Shown piece by piece: positions 1-5,452 of a stretch of 5,452 nucleotides of DNA (its first letter is position 1; each line of letters opens with the position of its first letter). The notes below the pieces were generated by a model that had not been told where the DNA came from, searched no databases, and saw only the letters and a program-made list of their open reading frames with translations. The translations under genes and the position numbers were made by a program. Source of the DNA: Bacteroidota bacterium (GTDB lineage Bacteria > Bacteroidota > Bacteroidia > Bacteroidales > JAAYUG01); contig JAKAMP010000234.1 of assembly GCA_021812865.1 (NCBI GenBank), positions 1-5,452 of the forward strand, written 5' to 3'.

Positions 1-711
1 AAGCAAGCGAAGGTCATATTTATGATAGGTAGCATATGGATCGCGTAATTCTTCCCTCTTCATGGAAGCTTTGGCAAGCCGGGTTTCAAATTCCATGATG
101 GCATCGGGTGCATGACCATGGGCATCAGCATCAAGACCTGCCAGCAGGAAAATCTTGCTGATATGTTCCTTGTAGGCATTCCTGATTTCTGCAGCCCTCG
201 GCGTGTCATCGAGGTAATAATCCCTGTCAGGCAGTCCAAGCCCCCCCTGGGATAGTTGTGCAATGTTCATTCTGCTGTTCCCGTAATCAGGCGCAGCATA
301 AAACCCAAATAGCGAGCCAATAAAGCAGGTATGAAAATAGGCGATGATTCCCTGGATATCGGCTATATTTTTACAATCCCGGATTGCATCCAGGTAGGAG
401 GCCAGGGGCTTTAATCCTTCCCGGTTAACTGAGTCTGTGTTCATCCCGGCATAATAAAAGTCGCCAATCTTCTTTTCAATGCCACTGCTGCTTAATCTAC
501 GTTCTGCCAGTTCTTCCAGCAGGTTTTTTATTACCTGTTCATTTTCTTCATGCAACTGATCGAAGGTGCCATACCGGCTGAATTCATCCCGCAAAGGATG
601 GTTTTTCATCCATCCGCCATTGGCAAACTGATAAAAATCTTCTGCAGGGTTTACCTTTCTGTCAAGGTTCGCGAAATCGATGGCAAGAGATGCCGGTTCT
701 GATGGTTTCAT
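1..711 (-). CDS. M13-family zinc metallopeptidase (neprilysin/PepO-like), N-terminal part, cut by the left edge
   Basis: This frame stays open from an ATG at 709-711 to the window edge and gives 237 residues. The sequence matches the N-terminal domain of M13 peptidases: the family opening NPAEDFYQFANGGWMK at about residues 21-36, then a Ser-Arg-Tyr-Gly-Thr-Phe and HEENEQ stretch at about 45-59, and GLGLPDRDYY near 157-166. Family members usually run to about 630-690 residues, so roughly the last two thirds, with the zinc-binding HExxH and the second zinc-ligand motif, lies outside the window. Activity therefore cannot be judged. M13 enzymes cleave peptides of limited size. From this ATG no signal peptide or lipobox is visible, which suggests a cytoplasmic oligopeptidase like lactococcal PepO, although many Bacteroidota homologues are exported. 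An in-frame ATG at 760-762 would add 17 residues but lies inside a terminator hairpin and adds no convincing signal sequence, so I prefer 711. The gene follows rocD on the same strand, 96 bp beyond its stop, with a terminator between them. Confidence 0.9.
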   Translation of the reverse strand, partial: MKPSEPASLAIDFANLDRKVNPAEDFYQFANGGWMKNHPLRDEFSRYGTFDQLHEENEQVIKNLLEELAERRLSSSGIEKKIGDFYYAGMNTDSVNREGLKPLASYLDAIRDCKNIADIQGIIAYFHTCFIGSLFGFYAAPDYGNSRMNIAQLSQGGLGLPDRDYYLDDTPRAAEIRNAYKEHISKIFLLAGLDADAHGHAPDAIMEFETRLAKASMKREELRDPYATYHKYDLRLL

Positions 712-753
712 TGATGTGCTTTTTACTGAGCAAGGAAAAGGATATGAACAGAC

Positions 754-782
754 AAGAGCCATGCGAATAAGGCATGGCTCTT
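754..782 (-). terminator. Rho-independent terminator of rocD
   Basis: A perfect 11-bp inverted repeat (AAGAGCCATGC at 754-764, GCATGGCTCTT at 772-782) encloses a 7-base loop and begins 25 bp beyond the rocD stop codon. Read on the minus strand, the stem is followed by TTGTCTGTT, an imperfect but T-rich tail. Position and stem quality fit a terminator for rocD. The broken T tract means some read-through into the downstream M13 gene is possible. Confidence 0.75.
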
Positions 783-807
783 AAATGGGATGTACAATAA
801 GTACGAA

Positions 808-2019
808 TCAGGCAAACTGTTGAATGGTTTTGGCAATGATACTTACTGATTCCCTGATCTGTGCTTCGTTGATCACTAGAGGAGGAGCAAAACGGATGAT
901 ATGTTCGTGGGTAGGCTTAGCGAGGAGCCCGTTATCCCTCAAAGCCAGGCATACGTCCCAGGCTGTTTTGCCGTTTTTCGGACGGATAACTACGGCATTG
1001 AGAAGGCCCTTGCCCCTTACCAGTTCAATCATCTCCGATTTGATTTTTTTCAACTCCGACCGGAATAATTCACCCAGCCGGGCAGAGTTTTCTGCCAGTT
1101 TTTCCTCTTTGATAACCTGAAGAGCTGCAATACCCACTTTGGCAGCAATAGGATTTCCTCCAAAGGTAGATCCGTGTTCGCCTGGTTTGATACAGAGCAT
1201 TATGTCATCGTTCGCCAGCACGGCCGAAACCGGATATACACCTCCCGAAAGCGCTTTTCCAAGAATCAAAATGTCGGGGCGTACACCCTCATGATCGCAG
1301 GCAAGCATCTTACCCGTGCGGGCAATGCCGGTCTGAACCTCGTCGGCAATGAACAATACATTCTTTGCTTTGCACAGATCATATGCTTTCTTCAGGTAAC
1401 CATCGTCGGGAACATATACGCCCGCTTCCCCCTGTATGGGCTCAACCAGGAATCCTGCCACATTGGGCGATTCTAGCGCCTTTGCCAGTGCATTGATGTC
1501 ATTATAGGGAATCTTTATAAAGCCGGGTGTAAATGGTCCGAATCCACCGTATGAATCGGGATCGGTCGACATGGAGATCACCGTAATGGTGCGGCCGTGA
1601 AAGTTGCCTTCGCAAACAATGATCTGTGCCTGGTTCTCAGGAATACCTTTTTTTACGTATGCCCATTTCCTGCAGAGTTTCAGGGCGGTTTCATCCCCTT
1701 CAGCCCCGGTATTCATGGGAAGAACTTTGTCATATCCGAAATACCTGGTAACATATTCTTCATATTCTCCCAGCACATTGTTGAAAAAGGCCCTCGAGGT
1801 CAGGGTTAATGTTTTAGCTTGTTCTGTAAGTGCATTCACGATCTTGGGATGACAATGTCCCTGGTTCACTGCAGAATATGCTGAAAGAAAGTCATAGTAC
1901 CTTTTGCCGTCAACATCCCACATAAAAACACCTTCGCCTCGCTCAAGAACAACCGGAAGCGGGTGATAATTATGAGCGCCGTAATGCTCTTCCTTTTCCA
2001 TGTAATCATGTGCTTTCAT
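808..2019 (-). CDS. rocD: Ornithine aminotransferase (ornithine--oxo-acid transaminase), complete
   Basis: This PLP enzyme of 403 residues moves the delta-amino group of L-ornithine to a 2-oxo acid, giving glutamate 5-semialdehyde and so linking ornithine and arginine to proline and glutamate in the cytoplasm. It is a class-III (fold type I) aminotransferase. The PLP-binding lysine is Lys255 in GKALSGG, preceded by the cofactor aspartate Asp226 in ADEVQTG. Ornithine-specific hallmarks are GAHNYHPLP (Tyr18), [12 protein letters not shown] (Tyr48), FHGRT (Phe140, Arg143), EPIQGEAG (Glu198), GSTFGGNP (Thr285) and Arg376. With a constant offset of 37 these equal human OAT Tyr55, Tyr85, Phe177, Arg180, Glu235, Thr322 and Arg413, as I recall that numbering. 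The Tyr55 equivalent and the overall pattern argue against acetylornithine (ArgD) or GABA aminotransferase. The start is the first ATG in frame, just before the conserved region, with no Shine-Dalgarno motif. The gene has its own promoter box and terminator, and no arginine or proline genes lie beside it. No defects seen. Confidence 0.96.
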   Translation of the reverse strand: MKAHDYMEKEEHYGAHNYHPLPVVLERGEGVFMWDVDGKRYYDFLSAYSAVNQGHCHPKIVNALTEQAKTLTLTSRAFFNNVLGEYEEYVTRYFGYDKVLPMNTGAEGDETALKLCRKWAYVKKGIPENQAQIIVCEGNFHGRTITVISMSTDPDSYGGFGPFTPGFIKIPYNDINALAKALESPNVAGFLVEPIQGEAGVYVPDDGYLKKAYDLCKAKNVLFIADEVQTGIARTGKMLACDHEGVRPDILILGKALSGGVYPVSAVLANDDIMLCIKPGEHGSTFGGNPIAAKVGIAALQVIKEEKLAENSARLGELFRSELKKIKSEMIELVRGKGLLNAVVIRPKNGKTAWDVCLALRDNGLLAKPTHEHIIRFAPPLVINEAQIRESVSIIAKTIQQFA

Positions 2020-2060
2020 AGTCGAAATTATTATTGGGTTTTCTTATAAAAACAGAAGGT

Positions 2061-2068
2061 CAAATATA
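2061..2068 (-). promoter_or_regulatory. Bacteroidota-type -7 promoter box for rocD
   Basis: On the minus strand this reads TATATTTG, an exact match to the TAnnTTTG -7 element used by the primary sigma factor of Bacteroidota. It lies 42 bp upstream of the rocD ATG, which would give a leader of roughly 35 nt. No clear TTTG-like -33 element stands at the usual spacing. The nearest similar sequence, TTTTC around 2082-2086, is too close. Confidence 0.6.
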
Positions 2069-2313
2069 TAAGCTTTCTGCCGAAAATTAGGCTGAATGAA
2101 CAAAAAAAATGAAGAACATTCAGGGGGTTATCAACCGGAAGCAGGATCGCATTTTCTTTTGCATTTGCCCTAATGAATTCTTCCTGTCAGATTTATGGGA
2201 TGAAATTGCAAAACCGCGATAGTGAATGGTTCATTTTTTCTCTTTTAGGGTTCATTGAACTTAGAATGCATTCATTTCGGATAAAAGTGAAGTTCCCATC
2301 TCTCTCTAAAACC

Positions 2314-2344
2314 TTGGGAATTATGTTAATTTATATTAAATTGG
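2314..2344 (+). promoter_or_regulatory. Candidate promoter of the DUF4251 gene
   Basis: TTG at 2314-2316 and TAAATTGG at 2337-2344 are separated by 20 bp, the right geometry for the -33/-7 promoters of Bacteroidota. The second box differs from TAnnTTTG at one fixed base. Transcription would start near 2351 and leave a leader of about 60 nt before the ATG at 2414. An inverted repeat, TTCCCA/TGGGAA, overlaps the -33 position. In an A/T-rich region such a match may arise by chance. Confidence 0.35.
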
Positions 2345-2362
2345 AGCGAACAGTACTTTCTG

Positions 2363-2390
2363 TTGATCATTGGCCTGAATTTTGATCATT
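2363..2390. repeat. Paired TTGATCATT direct repeat before the DUF4251 gene
   Basis: Two identical 9-bp copies, at 2363-2371 and 2382-2390, start 19 bp apart, close to two helical turns. Each holds the 6-bp palindrome TGATCA. They lie 23-51 bp before the start codon, inside the predicted transcript leader. They could be operator half-sites, but no regulator is known here and chance similarity in A/T-rich DNA cannot be excluded. Confidence 0.3.
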
Positions 2391-2413
2391 ATGGATGATT
2401 AAAACCTAAACAT

Positions 2414-2977
2414 ATGAAAACAAAAACGATAATCGTTGCTCTTATGTTTCTTGCAACCGGATTATCGGCTCAGGATAAGGGAACGGTCAAGGAGAGTTTT
2501 AAGAGCAACAGGGAAATAAGAAAGGCGCAGCATGAAGCTGAGATTCAGGCTGCATTTGATTCAACCTCGCAGTTGATTGACAGTATGCAATTCGTGCTGG
2601 AAGCAGATTACCTCGCAAACCAGTATGGCTACAGGATTCCTGTGAATTCCAACTTGAATTTCATTATGGTGAATTCAAAAAAGGCGGTGCTGCAAACAGG
2701 AAATAATTCAGGCTTTGGTTATAATGGCGTCGGCGGTGTTACCACCGAAGGACAGATTTCGAATCTCAGGGTGTTTAAAAATCCTAAGCGAAAAACATTT
2801 AATCTTTCCTGGGATGTGAACACTCCCCTGGGAACCTATTCCATATTCATGGATGCATCTGCATCCGGGCGAGCCTCGGCAACTCTTTCCGGCCTATGGC
2901 CCGGTAAACTGACTTATGACGGATATATCGTTCCGCTGGAACAGACCCGCACGTTTAAAGCAATGAATACATACTGA
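2414..2977 (+). CDS. Exported DUF4251 family protein, function unknown
   Basis: This complete gene encodes 187 residues. Residues 1-19 form a signal peptide: a Lys-rich start, a hydrophobic core IIVALMFLATG, and a likely cleavage after LSA before Gln20. The mature protein has no cysteine, so it is not a lipoprotein and is probably soluble in the periplasm or loosely surface associated. Residues about 24-57 are charged and probably helical. Residues about 58-180 match DUF4251 as I know it: FVLEADYL, NFIMV at 82-86, the glycine-rich GYNGVGGVTTEGQIS at 102-116, and SGRASATLSG at 151-160, in a pattern that suggests a beta-rich fold. The family is found mainly in Bacteroidota and has no established function; no catalytic motif stands out. 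The ATG is preceded by an A-rich stretch without a Shine-Dalgarno motif. The gene is divergent from rocD, convergent with the receptor gene, and has its own terminator, so it is probably monocistronic. The neighbours do not reveal its role. Confidence 0.88.
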   Translation: MKTKTIIVALMFLATGLSAQDKGTVKESFKSNREIRKAQHEAEIQAAFDSTSQLIDSMQFVLEADYLANQYGYRIPVNSNLNFIMVNSKKAVLQTGNNSGFGYNGVGGVTTEGQISNLRVFKNPKRKTFNLSWDVNTPLGTYSIFMDASASGRASATLSGLWPGKLTYDGYIVPLEQTRTFKAMNTY

Positions 2978-3006
2978 CAAACAGAGTCGTCAGTGTTGCC
3001 TCCAGG

Positions 3007-3033
3007 AAAGCTCCGGTTTACCGGGGCTTTTTT
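3007..3033 (+). terminator. Rho-independent terminator of the DUF4251 gene
   Basis: The stem AAAGCTCCGG (3007-3016) pairs with CCGGGGCTTT (3021-3030) over 10 bp with one G-U pair and a TTTA loop. The T run extends to 3033. It starts 29 bp after the DUF4251 stop and ends 4 bp before the last codon of the convergent receptor gene. On the opposite strand the stem has an A tract before it but only TTTCC after it, so it may also stop the receptor transcript, less strongly. Confidence 0.9.
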
Positions 3034-3037
3034 AATT

Positions 3038-5452
3038 CTAAAATTTCAGTGTGAGCCTCAGGTTAAGCCTGCGGGATGTCAAATAGTTGGGTACGGCAAA
3101 ATACCCGGGCATGTTCTGAAGGTTGGAAACCGTTCTTACCCAAAGGTACGATATGGTATTGTTCACACCGAATAAATTGAATATCTCTCCCGTAACCAGT
3201 ATGGTTTTAAAGGGTTTCCAAAAGGCGCCCCCCGGAGAGGTATGCTCGTCTTTGATCACTTTCGAGAATCCTATATCTACTCTTTTATATGCCGGCATTC
3301 TGTATGTTTCATCATAACGTGTGGAGAAGGGAGGACTGAATGGTAGCCTGCTGCCAAACAGAAAGTATACATTTACCCTGTAGGTGGGATTCCCCGGAAG
3401 ATAATCCTGGAAAAACATGCCGAAATTTACCCTTTGATCGGTGGGTCTTGGATAATATCCAATAGAAACCTTGTTCCCGTTTGAATCGATGTAATAATCG
3501 CCCCGGATATCTTCCATGGTTTTCATGAACGACAGGCTGGCCCATGATTCTGTTCCTTCGACAAATTCACCGTTTATTTTGAAGTCTATTCCCGTTGCAT
3601 ACCCCCTGGCCAGGTTTTGCCCAAGGTACACTATCCTTACATTGTCAATTTTATAAGGAACGAGTTTGTCAAGATATTTGTAATAGGCTTCGGCCGTCAG
3701 TTTGAATGGCCGGTCCCAAAGTTTGAAGGTGTAATCGCTTCCAGCCAGCAGCTGGTAAGACTCCTGTGCCCTGAGATTTGTGTTGATAATTCCTTCCGGA
3801 TTGCGCATTTCCTTGTAAAAAGGGGGCTGGAAATACAACCCTGCAGCAAAACGGAACTGGATATTTTTTTTCCATCCGGGATCAAAGGCAGCTGAAAATC
3901 TTGGATTTATGAAAAACTGCCGGTTCAGATCAAAGTAATTGACCCTGATCCCTCCCGAAACATTGAGTTTACCTTTTGCCAGGTCAGCCTGCCTGGTGGC
4001 AAGAAGGTATGCAGCAACATCCACTGGGTTAAGAATATGATGTGCTTTTACCACATTTCCCAGGTTGATAGCCGTATCTGAATAGGGCAGAGAATAGCCG
4101 GCTGAATCAACCATCTGCCATTCATTTAAATGATCACTGATGCTCTCCTGTTTCAGCTTGATGCCCCATCGAACCTGCATCCGTTCAAGGGAGAGATTTC
4201 CCGAATGCTCGGCTGTCCATATCTCCATGGTCAACCGGTTCCTGGCATGATCCAGGAAAGTGCCGACGCCAATGTTTTTAATACTGTCTCCGAACGTTTG
4301 CGATCCCAGGCGTGTGTCAAGCTCATTGATCAGGTATTGTCCCTGGATGTCGAAAAATTCCTGCTCACCGGTATGGTAATAGCTACTGGTGAATTTTAGC
4401 TGAAGAGTGGGTAAGGGGTGCACACTGGCCGTAAGTGCGCCAAAATAGCCAGTGTAACTGTCGATCTCTTGACCGTCAAAGTAAATCTTCAATTTATAGG
4501 CGCTGCTTACGGTTCCAAAAGATGTCTCGCGGTTCACCGGGATGAAATAGTACTCATTCCGGGAAATATTGCCCAGGAAGCCCAGTTCAAATTTTGGACT
4601 CACCCGGTAGGTCATATAGGTCTGAAAATCGGTGAAACGGGGTTTGTATTCCCCTTTGGTGTCGAGTGTGCCAAGCAGGTACTGGCTGGTTTTATAACGA
4701 ATGCCCGAGATATGTGTAAAACGGTGTTTTTTGTCCCGGCCTTCCAGATGAGCCGAACCGCCTAGCAGGCTGGCCGACACAGATCCTGCATAGGTTGAAG
4801 GTTCCTTGTAGGTGACGTCCAGAACCGACGACATCTTGTCCCCATACCCTGCATCAAATCCTCCTGCCGAAAATTGTACCGAACCAACCATGTCAGGGTT
4901 GATAAAACTCAATCCTTCCTGTTGGCCCGAACGGATCAAAAAAGGTCTGTATACCTCTATGCCGTTCACAAAAACCAGGTTTTCATCAAAATTGCCCCCT
5001 CGCACCGAATACTGGCTGCTTAACTCATTATTGGAGGAAACGCCGGGAAGTGTTTTTAAAAGGGATTCAATGCCCCCGCTAGTATTTGGAAGCATATCCA
5101 GCGATCGGGTGTTTATGCGGGTGAGGTTTGATGACTTGTCTACCTCGTTGGTTACCTGAACCTCGTCTATGGTTTTAAAGGAAACCTGAAGAACGGCATG
5201 ATATTCCACTACCTGTCCCGGATTCGCATTGATTTCGAATACGACCGGCTGAAAGCCGATGAATGAAAATGAAATTCTGCACTCCTGTCCGGAAGGTATC
5301 GTCAAAGAATAATTACCTTCTTTATCGCTTGAGGTGCCTGCTTTTGATCCTTCCAGCAAAACATTGGCCATGTATACGGCATTTCCATTGCTGTCAGTCA
5401 CTTTGCCTTTCAGTGTTGCCGTATTCTGCGAAAATACAGGAGAGGCAAAAAT
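3038..5452 (-). CDS. TonB-dependent outer-membrane receptor with carboxypeptidase-regulatory-like domain, start beyond the right edge
   Basis: The frame is open from the right edge to a TAG at 3038-3040, giving 804 visible residues. The first visible residues, IFASPVFSQ, look like the end of a signal peptide. A carboxypeptidase-regulatory-like beta-sandwich follows (about 11-90: LKGKVTDSNGNAV, then EGNYSLTIPSG and ISFSFIGF), then a linker IDEVQVT. The plug domain (about 105-215) contains IESLLKTLPGV, YSVRGGNFDENLVFVNGIEVY and GGFDAGYGDKMSSVLDV. The rest is a beta-barrel rich in alternating aromatic strands, ending RLNLRLTLKF with the C-terminal phenylalanine expected of outer-membrane barrels. 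Such receptors import ligands by TonB-ExbBD energy. The substrate is not evident, and with no SusD-like gene adjacent on the visible side I would not call it SusC. A GTG at 5399-5401 could be taken as a start, but it encodes the valine of GKVTD inside the first domain, so it is not the true start. No frameshift seen. Confidence 0.94.
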   Translation of the reverse strand: MFASPVFSQNTATLKGKVTDSNGNAVYMANVLLEGSKAGTSSDKEGNYSLTIPSGQECRISFSFIGFQPVVFEINANPGQVVEYHAVLQVSFKTIDEVQVTNEVDKSSNLTRINTRSLDMLPNTSGGIESLLKTLPGVSSNNELSSQYSVRGGNFDENLVFVNGIEVYRPFLIRSGQQEGLSFINPDMVGSVQFSAGGFDAGYGDKMSSVLDVTYKEPSTYAGSVSASLLGGSAHLEGRDKKHRFTHISGIRYKTSQYLLGTLDTKGEYKPRFTDFQTYMTYRVSPKFELGFLGNISRNEYYFIPVNRETSFGTVSSAYKLKIYFDGQEIDSYTGYFGALTASVHPLPTLQLKFTSSYYHTGEQEFFDIQGQYLINELDTRLGSQTFGDSIKNIGVGTFLDHARNRLTMEIWTAEHSGNLSLERMQVRWGIKLKQESISDHLNEWQMVDSAGYSLPYSDTAINLGNVVKAHHILNPVDVAAYLLATRQADLAKGKLNVSGGIRVNYFDLNRQFFINPRFSAAFDPGWKKNIQFRFAAGLYFQPPFYKEMRNPEGIINTNLRAQESYQLLAGSDYTFKLWDRPFKLTAEAYYKYLDKLVPYKIDNVRIVYLGQNLARGYATGIDFKINGEFVEGTESWASLSFMKTMEDIRGDYYIDSNGNKVSIGYYPRPTDQRVNFGMFFQDYLPGNPTYRVNVYFLFGSRLPFSPPFSTRYDETYRMPAYKRVDIGFSKVIKDEHTSPGGAFWKPFKTILVTGEIFNLFGVNNTISYLWVRTVSNLQNMPGYFAVPNYLTSRRLNLRLTLKF

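Larger units (their letters stand above)
2020..2413. other. 394-bp divergent intergenic region between rocD and the DUF4251 gene
   Basis: This A/T-rich stretch separates two divergent genes. It holds a TATATTTG box for rocD, a weaker promoter candidate for the plus-strand gene, an 8-bp direct repeat GGTTCATT at 2228-2235 and 2249-2256 (21 bp apart), a reverse copy of its core (AATGAAC at 2095-2101), an inverted repeat TTCCCA/TGGGAA at 2293-2298 and 2315-2320, and two TTGATCATT copies at 2363-2371 and 2382-2390. A 70-codon plus-strand frame at 2173-2385 is open, but its product resembles nothing I know and it runs over the promoter candidate, so I do not call a gene. I see no tRNA or riboswitch fold. 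Confidence 0.8.

Noticed and set aside
712..762. An N-terminal extension of the M13 peptidase from the ATG at 760-762
   Set aside because: The ATG lies within the stem of the rocD terminator and the added 17 residues match neither the family nor a signal peptide.
824..1852. Several plus-strand open frames of 70-100 codons opposite rocD
   Set aside because: They are antisense to a complete, well-conserved enzyme gene and their products resemble no known protein.
2293..2320. TTCCCA/TGGGAA inverted repeat as a transcription terminator or riboswitch stem
   Set aside because: Six base pairs around a 16-base loop, with no T tract and no gene ending upstream on this strand, is too weak for either; at most it is an operator-like site.
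2173..2385. A 70-codon open frame on the plus strand in the rocD/DUF4251 intergenic region
   Set aside because: Its product has no recognisable family, signal or motif, the frame overlaps the candidate promoter of the next gene, and its A/T-rich make-up matches non-coding DNA.
3123..5159. Open frames of 62-115 codons on both strands inside the receptor gene
   Set aside because: They are out-of-frame or antisense readings of the TonB-dependent receptor, which is intact across the whole stretch.
3038..5452. Reading the receptor as SusC of a polysaccharide utilisation locus
   Set aside because: There is no SusD-like partner, glycoside hydrolase or sugar regulator in view, and the gene's downstream neighbour is convergent. 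The upstream side is not visible, so this stays open but unsupported.

Overview
The window looks like ordinary chromosome from a Bacteroidota bacterium, probably an environmental relative of the Bacteroidales/Marinilabiliales; the order is a guess. Supporting signs are a TonB-dependent receptor with an N-terminal carboxypeptidase-regulatory-like domain, a secreted DUF4251 protein (a family known mainly from this phylum), a TAnnTTTG-type promoter box in front of one gene, and start codons preceded by A/T-rich sequence without a clear Shine-Dalgarno motif. I see no rRNA, tRNA, CRISPR array, insertion sequence or phage gene.

Layout from left to right: (1) 1-711, minus strand, the N-terminal 237 residues of an M13-family (neprilysin/PepO-like) metallopeptidase, cut by the left edge before its catalytic motifs. 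(2) 754-782, a perfect 11-bp hairpin that best fits the terminator of the next gene. (3) 808-2019, minus strand, a complete ornithine aminotransferase (rocD) with all recognised active-site residues. (4) 2020-2413, a 394-bp divergent intergenic region holding a good promoter box for rocD, a weaker promoter candidate for the plus-strand gene, and short direct repeats. (5) 2414-2977, plus strand, a complete 187-residue exported DUF4251 protein, followed by a strong rho-independent terminator at 3007-3033. (6) 3038-5452, minus strand, most of a TonB-dependent outer-membrane receptor, convergent with the DUF4251 gene and cut by the right edge inside its signal peptide.

The genes do not form an obvious pathway. 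rocD serves cytoplasmic ornithine/glutamate/proline metabolism, the M13 protein would be an oligopeptidase, the DUF4251 protein is probably periplasmic, and the receptor imports an unidentified ligand. Terminators or strand changes separate them, so each is probably its own transcription unit. I found no evidence of a new biological system. The points most worth a second look are the strikingly animal-like, apparently gapless ornithine aminotransferase, the M13 peptidase without a visible export signal, and the repeat-bearing divergent promoter region.
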